Part shown: positions 16,920 to 26,602 of the stretch, one piece after another
How positions within the stretch are numbered: the stretch's first letter is position 1
Layout: each line of letters begins with the position of its first letter
NCBI RefSeq assembly: GCF_040256645.1
Contig: NZ_CP158281.1
Span: 2,542,001 to 2,606,000, forward strand
Reading direction: 5' to 3'
From: Brevibacterium sp. CBA3109
Lineage (GTDB): Bacteria > Actinomycetota > Actinomycetes > Actinomycetales > Brevibacteriaceae
DNA: 64,000 nucleotides
Notes under the pieces: generated by a model
What the model was told of the DNA's origin: nothing
Database searches by the model: none
The model's input: only the letters and a program-made list of their open reading frames with translations
Translations under genes and position numbers: made by a program

Positions 16920-17720
16920 TTGAGTTCAGAGACTGAGACCTCTGGCACCATTGATGACATGGCACCACTTTCATCGTGGACGACTTCCACACACGAGCCG
17001 CTTAATCGGCACTCGATGGTGCACATGGTTGCCCCATCGGCGACCATCGGATCGGGAGTCGACTGGGCTGCGTCACAGATCCCAAACCAATACACGGATC
17101 CGGATCGCGTCGCCACGATCCTCGCCAAGCTGGGGAAACCTAAAGCAGCCAAGTACCTGAAGGGAAAGCTTCCTACAAGCAAGCGCACCCGCTCGGGCGA
17201 CCTCGGAGAGATCATCGGAGCGCAGTACGCAACGCTTGAACTGGGCTTTCGAGTGGTGGAGCGGCTGCGGTGGAAGGACCACCGCGAGATGTCGATGCGT
17301 GGCGATGATTTGATTGGTGTGCGCGCGAGTACGAACGGAACGCTGGAACTATTGAAGGGTGAGGCAAAGAGCCGTGCAAGGCTCGGAACTGCAACGGTCA
17401 CGGACGCAGATGATGCACTTAAGCGCGATCGGGGACGACCATCACCTCATGCTCTCAGCTTCGTCGCTGACCGACTCCACGAACTCGGTGAGCACACGTT
17501 GGCGGAGCTCATCGACGACGCCCAGTTAATTTCTGGAATCAGTCAACGGCAGGTGGTCCAACTGCTTTTTACCTTCACTGGTAATGATCCGAGGGCCCTC
17601 CTCCGCGCAAATACGACAGCGTACCGGGGACGTGTAAAGCGTCTCGCCGTCGGTCTGCAGGTCTCAAAGCATCAGGCGTTCATCGCGAAGGTGTACTCCA
17701 AGGCGATCGCTGATGCCTGA
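16920..17720 (+). CDS. hamA: Hachiman defence protein HamA (DUF1837 nuclease)
   Basis: 266 residues if begun at TTG 16920 (AAAGG seven bases upstream); ATG at 16959 is the alternative. The DUF1837 nuclease pattern is present: G-D-L-G-E97-I-I-G, then R-G-D129-D130-L-I-G, then K-G-E148-A-K150-S, the acidic and Glu-x-Lys residues expected of the DNase active site. In characterised Hachiman systems HamA is a nuclease held inactive by the HamB helicase and released when HamB detects damaged or invading DNA. The stop overlaps hamB by eight bases, so the two are coupled. Confidence 0.82.
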   Translation: MSSETETSGTIDDMAPLSSWTTSTHEPLNRHSMVHMVAPSATIGSGVDWAASQIPNQYTDPDRVATILAKLGKPKAAKYLKGKLPTSKRTRSGDLGEIIGAQYATLELGFRVVERLRWKDHREMSMRGDDLIGVRASTNGTLELLKGEAKSRARLGTATVTDADDALKRDRGRPSPHALSFVADRLHELGEHTLAELIDDAQLISGISQRQVVQLLFTFTGNDPRALLRANTTAYRGRVKRLAVGLQVSKHQAFIAKVYSKAIADA

Positions 17721-20700
17721 AACAGTTGATGAGATTGAGGCAGCGATCGGGCAGGCGACTGCACCCGGATTTCGTGAACAGCTTCTCGCGCGAGGAGAAG
17801 CCCGGTCGATGATCTGGCGGGACGGTGTCCTGCCAGAGGACGCGCCCGAATTCGACCAGCTGCTCAGCTACGACCTTCTCTCCTACGGCTACTCGCTCCT
17901 AAGCCTGGGGCTGCGCCTCGTGGAGGCGAATGGATCGCGCAGCCTCGCCCAACGCGCCTTTGAGGGCGCAGCCACAGCCATCGAATCAGTGATCGCGAGG
18001 GGACCCAACTCGCGCGAACGAGGCTTCCACCGCGTCGTCGCGGCAGCCGCCTACCACCTCGGCGGCTACTCCGCGCGTGCATACTCGCTGCTTCAGACAG
18101 CGCTCGATTCCGGTGAAGTCACGATTGGCGAGCGATCCCTCATCCACATCATCCGCAGAGAACTCGACACCCTGGCTGCGCTCATCTTGAGCCACCGCTA
18201 CGAGGACGCGGCAGCAGACGCCAACCTGGTTGAGACGTTGCGCGGGCTCCTCGAGCCGACGAGCGATGAGGACCAGGCTGATGACAGCGGCGACACCGAT
18301 GTCGTTGACGTCGTCGACCTCGCACTGACGGACGCGTTCGTCGGTGCGATCAGCATGGCGCTGCTTGCGTTCGAACGGGGCGAGCAAGCGCTGCTGGATG
18401 AGGCCCTCAGCACGCTGCAGGTCGGTCTAGGAGCCGCCGGCGAACTGAACATGGTTCCGCAGTGGTGGTGCCATCGACTTGCGATTCACCTGCTTCGCGG
18501 TCTGTGGGAGGCCAGTTTCCATCGCCTGCTCCCGGACGCCCCAACCGACGGTGGTGGTGGCGACTGGGCACAACTGCGTGCGACGTTCATCGCATCCCTC
18601 TTCCGGAGGCGACGCTCGGAGATCGACCTATGGCCGTCGCAGCTCGCCGCAGCAGAGCGGGTGCTGAATACCAGCGAGAACTTGGTGCTGTCTCTTCCGA
18701 CGAGCGCCGGCAAGACCCGGATTGCCGAGCTTTGCATCCTCGCATGCCTAGCCGAGGGCCGGCGGGTTGTGTTCGTAACCCCATTGCGGGCGCTGTCAGC
18801 TCAGACCGAAACCGCCCTGCAACGCACTTTCACCCCTCTGGGGAAGACCGTCTCATCCTTATACGGCGCGATCGGGGCCAGCAGCGCCGACGAGGATTTG
18901 CTGCGAGAGAGGGACATCGTCGTCGCTACTCCCGAGAAGCTCGACTTCGCCCTGCGCAACGACCCAACACTCCTCGACAGCGTAGGGCTTGTCGTCCTCG
19001 ACGAGGGGCACATGATCGGGGCGGATGAACGTGAGGTCCGATACGAAGTTCAGATCCAACGACTGCTGCGCCGTGGGGATGCGGCTACCAGACGTATCAT
19101 CTGCCTCTCGGCGATACTGCCAGACGGAGATGAAGTCGAGGACTTCGTCAACTGGCTCACCGATGACCAGCCCGACGGTCTCATCGCGAGCTCGTGGCGG
19201 CCGACGAAGCTTCGCTATGGCGAAGTGATCTGGCAAGGCGATCGAGCCCGCCTGAGCATCATCGTGGGAGACGAGGAGCCCTTCGTGCCCCGGTTCCTCG
19301 AACCCTTAGTTCCACCGATCGGTCGCAGGAAGACGCCCTTCCCCAAGAATCAGCAGGAGCTGACGCTGGCTACCGCCTGGCGGCTCGTCGACGACGGGCA
19401 GACTGTCCTGATCTTTTGCCCACTCAAATTATCGGTGAACGCATTTGCCAGAGTCATCGTCGACCTTCATACACGGGAAGCACTGCGAAGTGTCTTCGAA
19501 GGAGATCCGGGCGACCTCGCCTCGGCCATCACGATCGGAGAGGAATGGTTCGGCCGAGATCACCCGATCCTCGCCTGTCTGAGACTCGGCGTAGCGATTC
19601 ATCACGGATCGCTGCCCGCACCCTACCGACGAGAGGTCGAAAGGCTGCTGCAGCGAGGGGCGCTGAAGGTCACGGTCTCTTCGCCGACCCTCGCCCAGGG
19701 ACTAAATCTCTCAGCCAGCGCGCTCGTAATGCACAGCCTCTGGCGCAACCGAGAACTGATCAAGGCGTCTGAGTTCCGCAACATCGTCGGCAGAGCCGGC
19801 AGAGCGTTCGTAGACTCCGTCGGCCTCGTCGTCCACCCAATCTTCAAGGACGTGTCCCGAGGGAGGCGGAACTGGGGGCAGTTGGTCAAGGACACCGCTC
19901 TGCGCGACATGGAAAGCGGCCTACTGCAACTGGTGGCGAACCTGTTTGCCCGGATGCAGGCCAAGCACGGTCTCCGGGACCTGGACTCGCTGCTGGAATA
20001 CGTCGCCGGCGCAGCGGCGTGGGATTACCCAGAAGTCGCCGCCGAGAGCGAGGAGGAAGCCGAGCGCTCCCGATTTGCGTGGCGCTCGCAGCTCGCTAGC
20101 CTCGACAACGCCCTCCTCAGTCTGCTCAACGACTCCGCGATAGCGGAGGACGGAATCGAGAGGGCTCTCGATGACGTGCTCGCCTCGTCTCTTTGGACCA
20201 GAAGCTTGGCTCGACGGCAGGAGCCCGTTCAGACAGCGCTTCGAGCCGGCCTGACCGCGCGTGCACGCTTCCTCTGGAGCCAGTCGACCCCGGCGCAGCG
20301 CCGAGGGTACTTCCTTGCCGGGGTCGGTCTCGAGACCGGACGCCAACTCGATGAGCACGCCAGCATCTTGGAGCAGCACCTGCGCGACGCCGACGAGGGC
20401 ATCCGAATCAGCGACCCCGGTGCCGCAATCGACGCCCTGACCAGCTTCGCTGGGATCGCATTCGACATCTACCCCTTCGCGCCCCGCACTCTTCCTCCGC
20501 AGTGGGAAGGCATCCTCGCCGCATGGCTTCGCGGCGAGGATGCCACGCAGATTGCGGGAGAGGAGGTCACGGACACGCTGGAATTCATCGAGGATTCGCT
20601 GGCCTACCGGCTTCCATGGGCGCTGGAAGCGGTCCGGGTCCGAGCGACCGCCCACGAAGAGCCTGTCAACGGTCTTTGGGCGTTCCTCGCCGATGAGCAC

Positions 20701-21213
20701 GGGCTCGCAGTTGCATCGCTAGAGACAGGGACGCTGAACCGATCCGCCGCGCTGCTCATGCAGGCCGGATTCTCCTCCCGAGCCGGTGCCCTCGCCGCCA
20801 TCGCTGCCGGACGCGGCACCTTCACAACCGTGTCGGAGCTTCACCAGTGGCTGAACTCGGAGGAGGTGCGGCAACATGCGAACGACCCGCACTGGCCGAC
20901 CGTGTCATCGCACGATCTCTGGGTCGATTTCATCAGCCGTGGCGCTGCTGCACCGGAGAGAACCTGGATCAACACAGTCGAGGATGCCGCGGTGACGTGG
21001 CTTCCCGATCACCAGCCGAGTAGCGGGACTCCCTATCGAGCCGTGTCCCTTGCGAACGGTGAGACCATCCTCCAAGCCGCGGACGGTCGACGAGCCGGTT
21101 CGCTTGAGGAACCACTCAATCCGAAAAGGCGCGGGTTGCTCATAGTCACCGGGACGAACGCCGCCAACAGCGTCGAACTCCGCTATCGAGGCCCATCCGA
21201 CCTTCATGCGTAA
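17713..21213 (+). CDS. hamB: Hachiman defence helicase HamB (SF2, Ski2-like)
   Basis: 1,166 residues. An all-helical N-terminal part (1-310) precedes the helicase core: Walker A L-P-T-S-A-G-K334-T, motif Ia T-P-L-R-A-L-S-A-Q, motif II D430-E-G-H, motif III L-S-A-I-L, and motif VI N-I-V-G-R-A-G-R-A. This is the Ski2-like superfamily 2 layout of HamB. The C-terminal 450 residues are helical without recognised motifs. It starts inside hamA (8-bp overlap). HamB is thought to scan DNA and license HamA. The 289 bases after its stop, up to the convergent ATPase gene, hold nothing I recognise. Confidence 0.82.
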   Translation: MPETVDEIEAAIGQATAPGFREQLLARGEARSMIWRDGVLPEDAPEFDQLLSYDLLSYGYSLLSLGLRLVEANGSRSLAQRAFEGAATAIESVIARGPNSRERGFHRVVAAAAYHLGGYSARAYSLLQTALDSGEVTIGERSLIHIIRRELDTLAALILSHRYEDAAADANLVETLRGLLEPTSDEDQADDSGDTDVVDVVDLALTDAFVGAISMALLAFERGEQALLDEALSTLQVGLGAAGELNMVPQWWCHRLAIHLLRGLWEASFHRLLPDAPTDGGGGDWAQLRATFIASLFRRRRSEIDLWPSQLAAAERVLNTSENLVLSLPTSAGKTRIAELCILACLAEGRRVVFVTPLRALSAQTETALQRTFTPLGKTVSSLYGAIGASSADEDLLRERDIVVATPEKLDFALRNDPTLLDSVGLVVLDEGHMIGADEREVRYEVQIQRLLRRGDAATRRIICLSAILPDGDEVEDFVNWLTDDQPDGLIASSWRPTKLRYGEVIWQGDRARLSIIVGDEEPFVPRFLEPLVPPIGRRKTPFPKNQQELTLATAWRLVDDGQTVLIFCPLKLSVNAFARVIVDLHTREALRSVFEGDPGDLASAITIGEEWFGRDHPILACLRLGVAIHHGSLPAPYRREVERLLQRGALKVTVSSPTLAQGLNLSASALVMHSLWRNRELIKASEFRNIVGRAGRAFVDSVGLVVHPIFKDVSRGRRNWGQLVKDTALRDMESGLLQLVANLFARMQAKHGLRDLDSLLEYVAGAAAWDYPEVAAESEEEAERSRFAWRSQLASLDNALLSLLNDSAIAEDGIERALDDVLASSLWTRSLARRQEPVQTALRAGLTARARFLWSQSTPAQRRGYFLAGVGLETGRQLDEHASILEQHLRDADEGIRISDPGAAIDALTSFAGIAFDIYPFAPRTLPPQWEGILAAWLRGEDATQIAGEEVTDTLEFIEDSLAYRLPWALEAVRVRATAHEEPVNGLWAFLADEHGLAVASLETGTLNRSAALLMQAGFSSRAGALAAIAAGRGTFTTVSELHQWLNSEEVRQHANDPHWPTVSSHDLWVDFISRGAAAPERTWINTVEDAAVTWLPDHQPSSGTPYRAVSLANGETILQAADGRRAGSLEEPLNPKRRGLLIVTGTNAANSVELRYRGPSDLHA

Positions 21214-21502
21214 CTGTGTTGCATGATTCTCAGATCATGTTCGGATTTCTACGGGACAATGGGATTGCAACGGATACCACATGCTTTGCCTGACACCACT
21301 ACCCAGCGGATCTGGACAGGGATCCTGGTCCGGGGCCGCAGGGCGGTGCCTCTGGAGTAGGAATGGGGCTGCCTGAGCGTGCAGCGTGAGCATGGTGTCT
21401 ATTCACCCGTCCGTTCGGTGCGCATCGAATGACGGTGTAGGAGTACACGAGCGGATCACGAAGAGCCAGGTAGTCGACCTGCGCACGAGGATGCTCCAAG
21501 TC

Positions 21503-24070
21503 TCACTTCTTATAACCCTTAATCCTTCTGACCCATTCTTTGAAGCGGACCAACTCCGCTTCGAGTTCGTCGGGCTCCGGTGCGGTGAAGTTGGTCTCGG
21601 GGGCCTGATCGTGGCGAGGCGCCCACTCCGATGCCTTAGCGTAGCCAGATTGGTAGTCGTTGTCGTCTTGTTCCGTGATTCCTACGAGCATCTTGAACAT
21701 GCGTGGCCGCACCTCGTTAGTACCGCGATCCACCAGCTCGTTCACAACATCGAGGTTGACCGCGCGTTCCCATGCTTGAGACAACCGCCCACCCCACTCC
21801 TGAGCACGCCGCGTGTACTCATCGGAGTCGAGCTGGCCCCGCTCCTTCTTGAGTCGTGCGATCTCGGCTTCCAGGTGGTTGATCCGCGACGGGATGTCTT
21901 TGACGCTCCAAGGATGCTTGTCAGCAGTTAGCCCTGGACGCTCGCCCTGTCGTAGAATTGCGCGCTCAGCGACGTCGACCCCAAGGTCCCGTGCCGCCTT
22001 GTTAAGGGCGTTCACGAAAGTTGCCTCGTGCGTGAAAACAACGACTTGTCTCGACCGTGCCAGTTCCGCGAGGCGGCGGGCCACGCGGGAACGGCGGCTG
22101 GCGTCGAGCGACGACACAGGGTCGTCGAGCACAACGGCTGACTTCGACTCATCAAACTCGACTTCGGTGAGGAATCCGGCCAACCCGAGAGCGGTCTGTT
22201 CACCCTCGCTCAGTACATCGTCGATATCGGCGTCCAAGATGGCTCCGAGTAGACGGGGCCGATGCTGGAGCGTGACGTCGCGTCTACCTTTAGTGGGAGC
22301 GAGTGTGACCCGGCGCAAGTAAAGCTGCTCAGTCTCGTGAGTGAACTGGTCTCGAACGATGCTCGTCACGTAAGCCGTGGTTAAGGCCGTTGCCTTGCGG
22401 GTAATCCCAGTAGTGTCAGTGAGTCGGCGAGCTTCTTCAATCTTGGTTCTCGCCTGGAGCCGCACCACTTCTTTGACAAGATTATCTTTGGCCTTCGCAA
22501 GTTGCTCTGCCGCTTGGAGATCGGCAACCTCGGATTTCAGCGCTCGGACAGAATCGTTGAAGCTTGTTGAATCAATATTCGCGCTGGCGGTGATCAGCGT
22601 TTGTCGCCTCTCGCCGATGGTTGTGCCCGGAGCCACTCCAGAGGTCGTCGGACGCTCCTCTCTGGTGCCGTCAACCCACGCTACTATCTCAGTGGCGACC
22701 GTTGCCGCTTCGGTCATCCATGTCTGGCTTGCTGTGACATCCTCGCCACCAGCCTGCAGCTGGCTCAAGGCGGTAGTCACAGCCGCCGGCGCGGACTGGA
22801 GACGAGCAATCTCATCGCGACGCTGAATGACGCGACGCTCGGCAGCATCGGCATCACGCGAGGTGGTGTCCTTTATGAAGGCATCGAATCGCCCCAATCG
22901 GTTTGATCCATCCGGGCTCAGCGGTTGCTGGCATAGAACACACACGGCGTCATCGGTAGTGACTGGGAAGTCGTGTTCGTGATACGCCTCGGTCGTCGAA
23001 TACCGACGTGCCGCATCCCAGAGGGCCCGCCACGTCGCCGACCCGACACCAGGCAATGGCTCGGCGTCGAAGTTCTTCGCTGACGCGATCTTTGCCGCCC
23101 CTCGGAGATCGATTGCACTTTTCGCGAGCGCGGCCACATTGTCGAACGACTGGTTCGTTACGGCCTCAGCCAGTTGATCGCTATGACTCTTGACTGTCGC
23201 CCAATGGGCTGCGAGCTGAGCGAGGCGTGTCTTCTCTGCATTAAGATCGCTGGCTTGCAAGCGCGTGAGTTCCCGCAGTTTGGCGGAGAGCGATACGTCG
23301 TGATCCGGGGACAGCGTCGTGGCCTCGTCGATCTGCTCACGCGTGGTGGTAGCACTGAGCTGATCAAGAAACTGCTTTGCCTTCGTGCCTTCCCCAAGGA
23401 GCGGAAGTTCCATACGGAGCGCCGCATTGTCACTCAGGCGCTGTGAGAGAGCTTGCCGCACCTGATCGCACGCGGCCGAGAGCCGATCGAGCAGAGTAAG
23501 CGCGGATGGGCGATAGCTGATCTCTGAGGCTGTGGTGACATAGGCGTCGCCGCACTCTTCGTCGTAGAACCGTACCGATGACAGATCGCGGCTGGTCCCC
23601 TGTGTGAGCGCCCAGGTCGTAGCCGTAGAGCCAACCACGTACTCGAAGACTGCCTTCTGATCGTGCACGCTCTTTGCGAAGACATCACCGAGAAGATCAC
23701 CCTTGATTCGGGCAGTAACGGCCTGCCGAATGAGACGGGCGTAGCCGGACTTCCCGCTGGCATTGTCGCCGTAGATGATCGTCAGGCCCTTGCTGGCGAA
23801 GGTCAACCGCTGGCCCGTGATGAGCGCGTTCACGCCCTCCACGTCGGCTACGGCTGACAGCCGTATCGACTCTCCGCTCTCGGAGGTACCAGGGACATCG
23901 GCAGCGGTGATGGCGGCGACGGATGGATACGTCCCTGCGATCAGGTGATCGGCGATCTCGTTGACGGCGTCTTCAGACAGATTCTCGTTCCGGCAAAAGC
24001 GCCCGACGGCATCCTTCTGCCAGTCGGTGCGTTCAGCCACCCAGGTCGCCAAATCGTTCGCGAGTGTCAC
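21503..24070 (-). CDS. Rad50/RloC-like AAA ATPase with CxxC motif, putative defence effector or sensor
   Basis: 855 residues. Walker A is Y-G-D-N-A-S-G-K-S at about 100-108, the ABC signature L-S-E-G-E-Q lies near 600, and Walker B reads V-V-L-D-D-P-V-S-S-L-D. Between them is a long helical region with C377-V-L-C380, placed like a Rad50 zinc hook or the RloC zinc hook (one CxxC per chain, dimerising). The C-terminal 150 residues contain W-E-R-A-V and R-H-D-Q-A-P-E; I cannot place the Arg-Glu-His anticodon-nuclease triad of PrrC/RloC with confidence. Its ATG overlaps the upstream OLD-like gene stop by four bases (24067-24070). Confidence 0.75.
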   Translation of the reverse strand: MTLANDLATWVAERTDWQKDAVGRFCRNENLSEDAVNEIADHLIAGTYPSVAAITAADVPGTSESGESIRLSAVADVEGVNALITGQRLTFASKGLTIIYGDNASGKSGYARLIRQAVTARIKGDLLGDVFAKSVHDQKAVFEYVVGSTATTWALTQGTSRDLSSVRFYDEECGDAYVTTASEISYRPSALTLLDRLSAACDQVRQALSQRLSDNAALRMELPLLGEGTKAKQFLDQLSATTTREQIDEATTLSPDHDVSLSAKLRELTRLQASDLNAEKTRLAQLAAHWATVKSHSDQLAEAVTNQSFDNVAALAKSAIDLRGAAKIASAKNFDAEPLPGVGSATWRALWDAARRYSTTEAYHEHDFPVTTDDAVCVLCQQPLSPDGSNRLGRFDAFIKDTTSRDADAAERRVIQRRDEIARLQSAPAAVTTALSQLQAGGEDVTASQTWMTEAATVATEIVAWVDGTREERPTTSGVAPGTTIGERRQTLITASANIDSTSFNDSVRALKSEVADLQAAEQLAKAKDNLVKEVVRLQARTKIEEARRLTDTTGITRKATALTTAYVTSIVRDQFTHETEQLYLRRVTLAPTKGRRDVTLQHRPRLLGAILDADIDDVLSEGEQTALGLAGFLTEVEFDESKSAVVLDDPVSSLDASRRSRVARRLAELARSRQVVVFTHEATFVNALNKAARDLGVDVAERAILRQGERPGLTADKHPWSVKDIPSRINHLEAEIARLKKERGQLDSDEYTRRAQEWGGRLSQAWERAVNLDVVNELVDRGTNEVRPRMFKMLVGITEQDDNDYQSGYAKASEWAPRHDQAPETNFTAPEPDELEAELVRFKEWVRRIKGYKK

Positions 24071-26007
24071 GGTGTGATCCCCAAAGCGGTGAGTAGCGCA
24101 GCATGCGCCTGTTTCAGGGCGAGGATACCCTGCGGTCTGAGGGCCACCTCGTCGAGTTCAATGAGGTGGTTCGCGATCTCCTGCTTCGTCGGTGCCCGCC
24201 ATCCCTGACTGGCAGCCCAGGCTTCCAGAGTCGTGGACCACGGTGCTGCCGTCGCATCGGGCAGGCTTGGTGGTTCACCTATGGTGACTCCGGCGTTGAC
24301 GTCGCGGAGCAGCGCGGTAAAAGTGTGCAGGTAGAGATCCGAGTCCAGGGTGTTCTCAATGCCGTGCACGTCGAGGGCGACAATCCGGTCACCAGGTATG
24401 GCGCGACCGATCGTCTCGGCGAGCCTTTGTCCCCCGCCGTCGCCGTCGACGAGGAACGCGACCCTAGCCGCCTGGAAGTCGAGCACCGGGTACGAGTCCT
24501 TCGGCATCTCTGAGAGGCCAGGTGCCACCTGATACGGCAGGCTGTCTTGTCCTATGGCGGCGCGCATTAGGGTCGGGAGGAGGATCATGTCGGTGGCGCC
24601 TTCCGCGATGACCGCGCAGCGTGCTGGTGTAAATGCTGCGGCCGAGGCACCCATCGCGAACATCAGGGAGGTGAACCCGCCGCCCTCTTGTCGCCAGAAG
24701 CTGTTTTCTACGTGGCTCGTCTCGTCGCTGTCGGGCACGACGGCTCGGATACCGACCCCAAGATCGGCGGGTAGACAGCCCGGCGAGTGGGTGGTGTAGA
24801 TGATCTTGTCGGCTTTGTCCTGTTTGGCGAACATCTGCACGAGATCGGCCTGCGCGTCGATGTGAAGGCGGGTTTCCGCCTCATCGATCAGGAGGATCGT
24901 CGCGCGTCCACTGTTTCGCGCAGCAAGGAAAGAGTTCAAAGCGACGAACATTCGCAACCCAGCGCTTCGTTCGTCGAACACGGATGCGTGTACACCGTCT
25001 TCGACGATGCCAATTCGGAGAAGCTTGTTCTCGACGTTGAGTTCGACCTTTAGGTCGGACTGCTGCCATGCGTTCTTGAAGTAGTTGCCGAGTGTGATGT
25101 TCGCCTTGTTCTTGATTGTGTCTCGTCGGGATACCTGTCCGGTCTGCACGGCCTGGGTTAGAGCATTCAGGTCAAGTCCGGCCAATCGCGCCAGGTTCGC
25201 AAGCGCTGTTGGCACGTCGCCAAGCAGTGCGTCATCAAGGGTGTAGGCAGAAGCCAGCGTGCGGTCGGCCTCAGTGAACATGACTACGTCGGGGGTGAGA
25301 TTCCAGAGTGCCTTCTCGGTCCTCTCCGTGGGGTCCTCACGATCAACCCACGCTCCGAGTGAGAGAAGCAGTCGCTGCAGAACGTCGGTTTCGGCGAATG
25401 CACTCAATACCTCGACGTCTTTGTCAGCGCGTTCGCGCAAGGCGTCAATCGGTTCTCGCTCCCCGAGCGGGTTAGCGAGGTGGGTATCGAGATCTTGTCG
25501 CAGCAGGCGAAGTTCATCGAGCAACGGCGAACCATCCGGGGGCTCTGGTATTTCGTCTTCCTCGGCCATTTCGATGGGAAGCGGTTCTAAGACGCTGATT
25601 GCTGACAGGGATTCACCCAGGTCGGCTGCCAGTTGCTTCAGCTGCGCCTCGGACTTGCGAGGTGCGGGCTTGACAGTGAAGTTGGGTCCATCACCGTCGG
25701 CACGACGACTAACGAAGAATTCGATTGGAGTGTCCTCGAGTTCAAGGTCCTCCAACTCCTTACGGTCCTCGTCGCTGACGCGGTAACGCAAGCTGACGAC
25801 CGGGGTGGAGTCGGCGATGCCCGTCGATGCGCGCGACCGCTGTGCGGGTCCGAGAGCGTCGGAGGCGTCCACATAGGCAAGTGACCTGAGGAGCGTCGTC
25901 TTACCTGCCTCGTTTGGCCCAACGATTGCGACAAGCTTCTGGTCTAGCTTGATCGTGGTATCAAGGAGCCGGCCGGCACCACGCACTCGTGCAGAAACAA
26001 GCCTCAT
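24067..26007 (-). CDS. OLD-family ATP-dependent endonuclease-like protein (ATPase + TOPRIM)
   Basis: 646 residues. N-terminal SMC-like ATPase: Walker A G-P-N-E-A-G-K-T-T at 31-39, signature D-E-R-S-A-G-L-R, Walker B I-L-L-I-D-E-A-E-T-R-L-H, and T-T-H-S-P. A C-terminal TOPRIM-like domain follows with A-V-I-A-E-G-A-T-D and F-L-V-D-G-D-G-G-G, the acidic metal sites of OLD nucleases. OLD proteins occur alone, with UvrD-type GajB (Gabija), with reverse transcriptase (retrons) or in PARIS; here the partner is a Rad50/RloC-like ATPase. First gene of the two-gene minus-strand operon. Confidence 0.8.
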   Translation of the reverse strand: MRLVSARVRGAGRLLDTTIKLDQKLVAIVGPNEAGKTTLLRSLAYVDASDALGPAQRSRASTGIADSTPVVSLRYRVSDEDRKELEDLELEDTPIEFFVSRRADGDGPNFTVKPAPRKSEAQLKQLAADLGESLSAISVLEPLPIEMAEEDEIPEPPDGSPLLDELRLLRQDLDTHLANPLGEREPIDALRERADKDVEVLSAFAETDVLQRLLLSLGAWVDREDPTERTEKALWNLTPDVVMFTEADRTLASAYTLDDALLGDVPTALANLARLAGLDLNALTQAVQTGQVSRRDTIKNKANITLGNYFKNAWQQSDLKVELNVENKLLRIGIVEDGVHASVFDERSAGLRMFVALNSFLAARNSGRATILLIDEAETRLHIDAQADLVQMFAKQDKADKIIYTTHSPGCLPADLGVGIRAVVPDSDETSHVENSFWRQEGGGFTSLMFAMGASAAAFTPARCAVIAEGATDMILLPTLMRAAIGQDSLPYQVAPGLSEMPKDSYPVLDFQAARVAFLVDGDGGGQRLAETIGRAIPGDRIVALDVHGIENTLDSDLYLHTFTALLRDVNAGVTIGEPPSLPDATAAPWSTTLEAWAASQGWRAPTKQEIANHLIELDEVALRPQGILALKQAHAALLTALGITP

Positions 26008-26355
26008 GCAGCATCCCCCGATCCGTTGCGCTGGTCAGTCGCATCCTCTCGATCGGCGGCGTCGACGCTCAGCTGGTCCTAGCCTCGATGGGTGCCCCCA
26101 GAGCGTCGGCTCTGGAACCTCGTGGCTCATTGACGAACTCTACCGGCTAGGTCCGACTCAGCGATGCATCTCTGCGCACTCGGTGCTGTCGTTCCGCATG
26201 GGCATCGCTGACAAGTCATCCGCACGGCAAGGCTCTCGACCGGCCGACCCCGCGCTTGACCGGAAGGTGCGCTCGTGACACCCCGTGCCATACCGAACGG
26301 GTAATGATGTTCATCGGTGCTGTCCTCAGTCCTTCGGACGGAGACACGAAAAGGA
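26008..26355. other. Gene-free stretch upstream of the OLD-like gene
   Basis: About 350 bases between the OLD-like start and the terminator of repeat unit 2. It must hold the promoter for the two-ATPase operon, but I could not pick a convincing -35/-10 pair. Short open frames here look non-coding. Confidence 0.4.
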
Positions 26356-26388
26356 GGCCGGACCTGCAGAAACCCGCAGGTCCGGGCC
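26356..26388 (-). terminator. Hairpin terminator of repeat unit 2
   Basis: GGCCGGACCTGC and GCAGGTCCGGGCC pair with a single bulge; on the minus strand the stem is followed by TCCTTTTCG. It ends the minus-strand unit starting near 26566. Confidence 0.75.
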
Positions 26389-26435
26389 TTCCATCAGCCT
26401 TTTCGGGCCTCGGGCAAGCTCTGATCTTTCAGAAC

Positions 26436-26534
26436 GCCCAGTCCTCGTCCTCCCTGATGAGAGGCGGAGAATCCTGCGGCTCCTCCAGCTCCAATGGCCG
26501 CTCGTGCCATCTATGTGCCACTCGCGATCGAAGC
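26436..26534 (-). repeat. Island-flanking repeat, copy 2 (small minus-strand transcription unit)
   Basis: 99 bases, partner of copy 1. On the minus strand a clear promoter precedes it (TTGAGT 26602-26597, 17-base spacer, TAAACT 26579-26574) and a terminator follows (26388-26356), giving an RNA of about 210 bases. One frame reads straight through W-H-E-R-P-L-E-L-E-E-P-Q-D-S-P-P-L-I-R-E then D-E-D-W-A-F-stop, and the substitutions relative to copy 1 are conservative in that frame, but no start with a ribosome site is seen. Could be a small RNA gene or a duplicated gene end. Confidence 0.6.
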
Positions 26535-26602
26535 TAACGGTCACCGGCTCCAACGCTGTTGTCGCACAGCCCAAGTTTACCTCCGGCGCTCGGCACACTC
26601 AA

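Noticed and set aside
16451..26602. tmRNA or tRNA 3' end as the island attachment site
   Set aside because: No T-loop GGTTCGA-type sequence or CCA end was found in either repeat copy.
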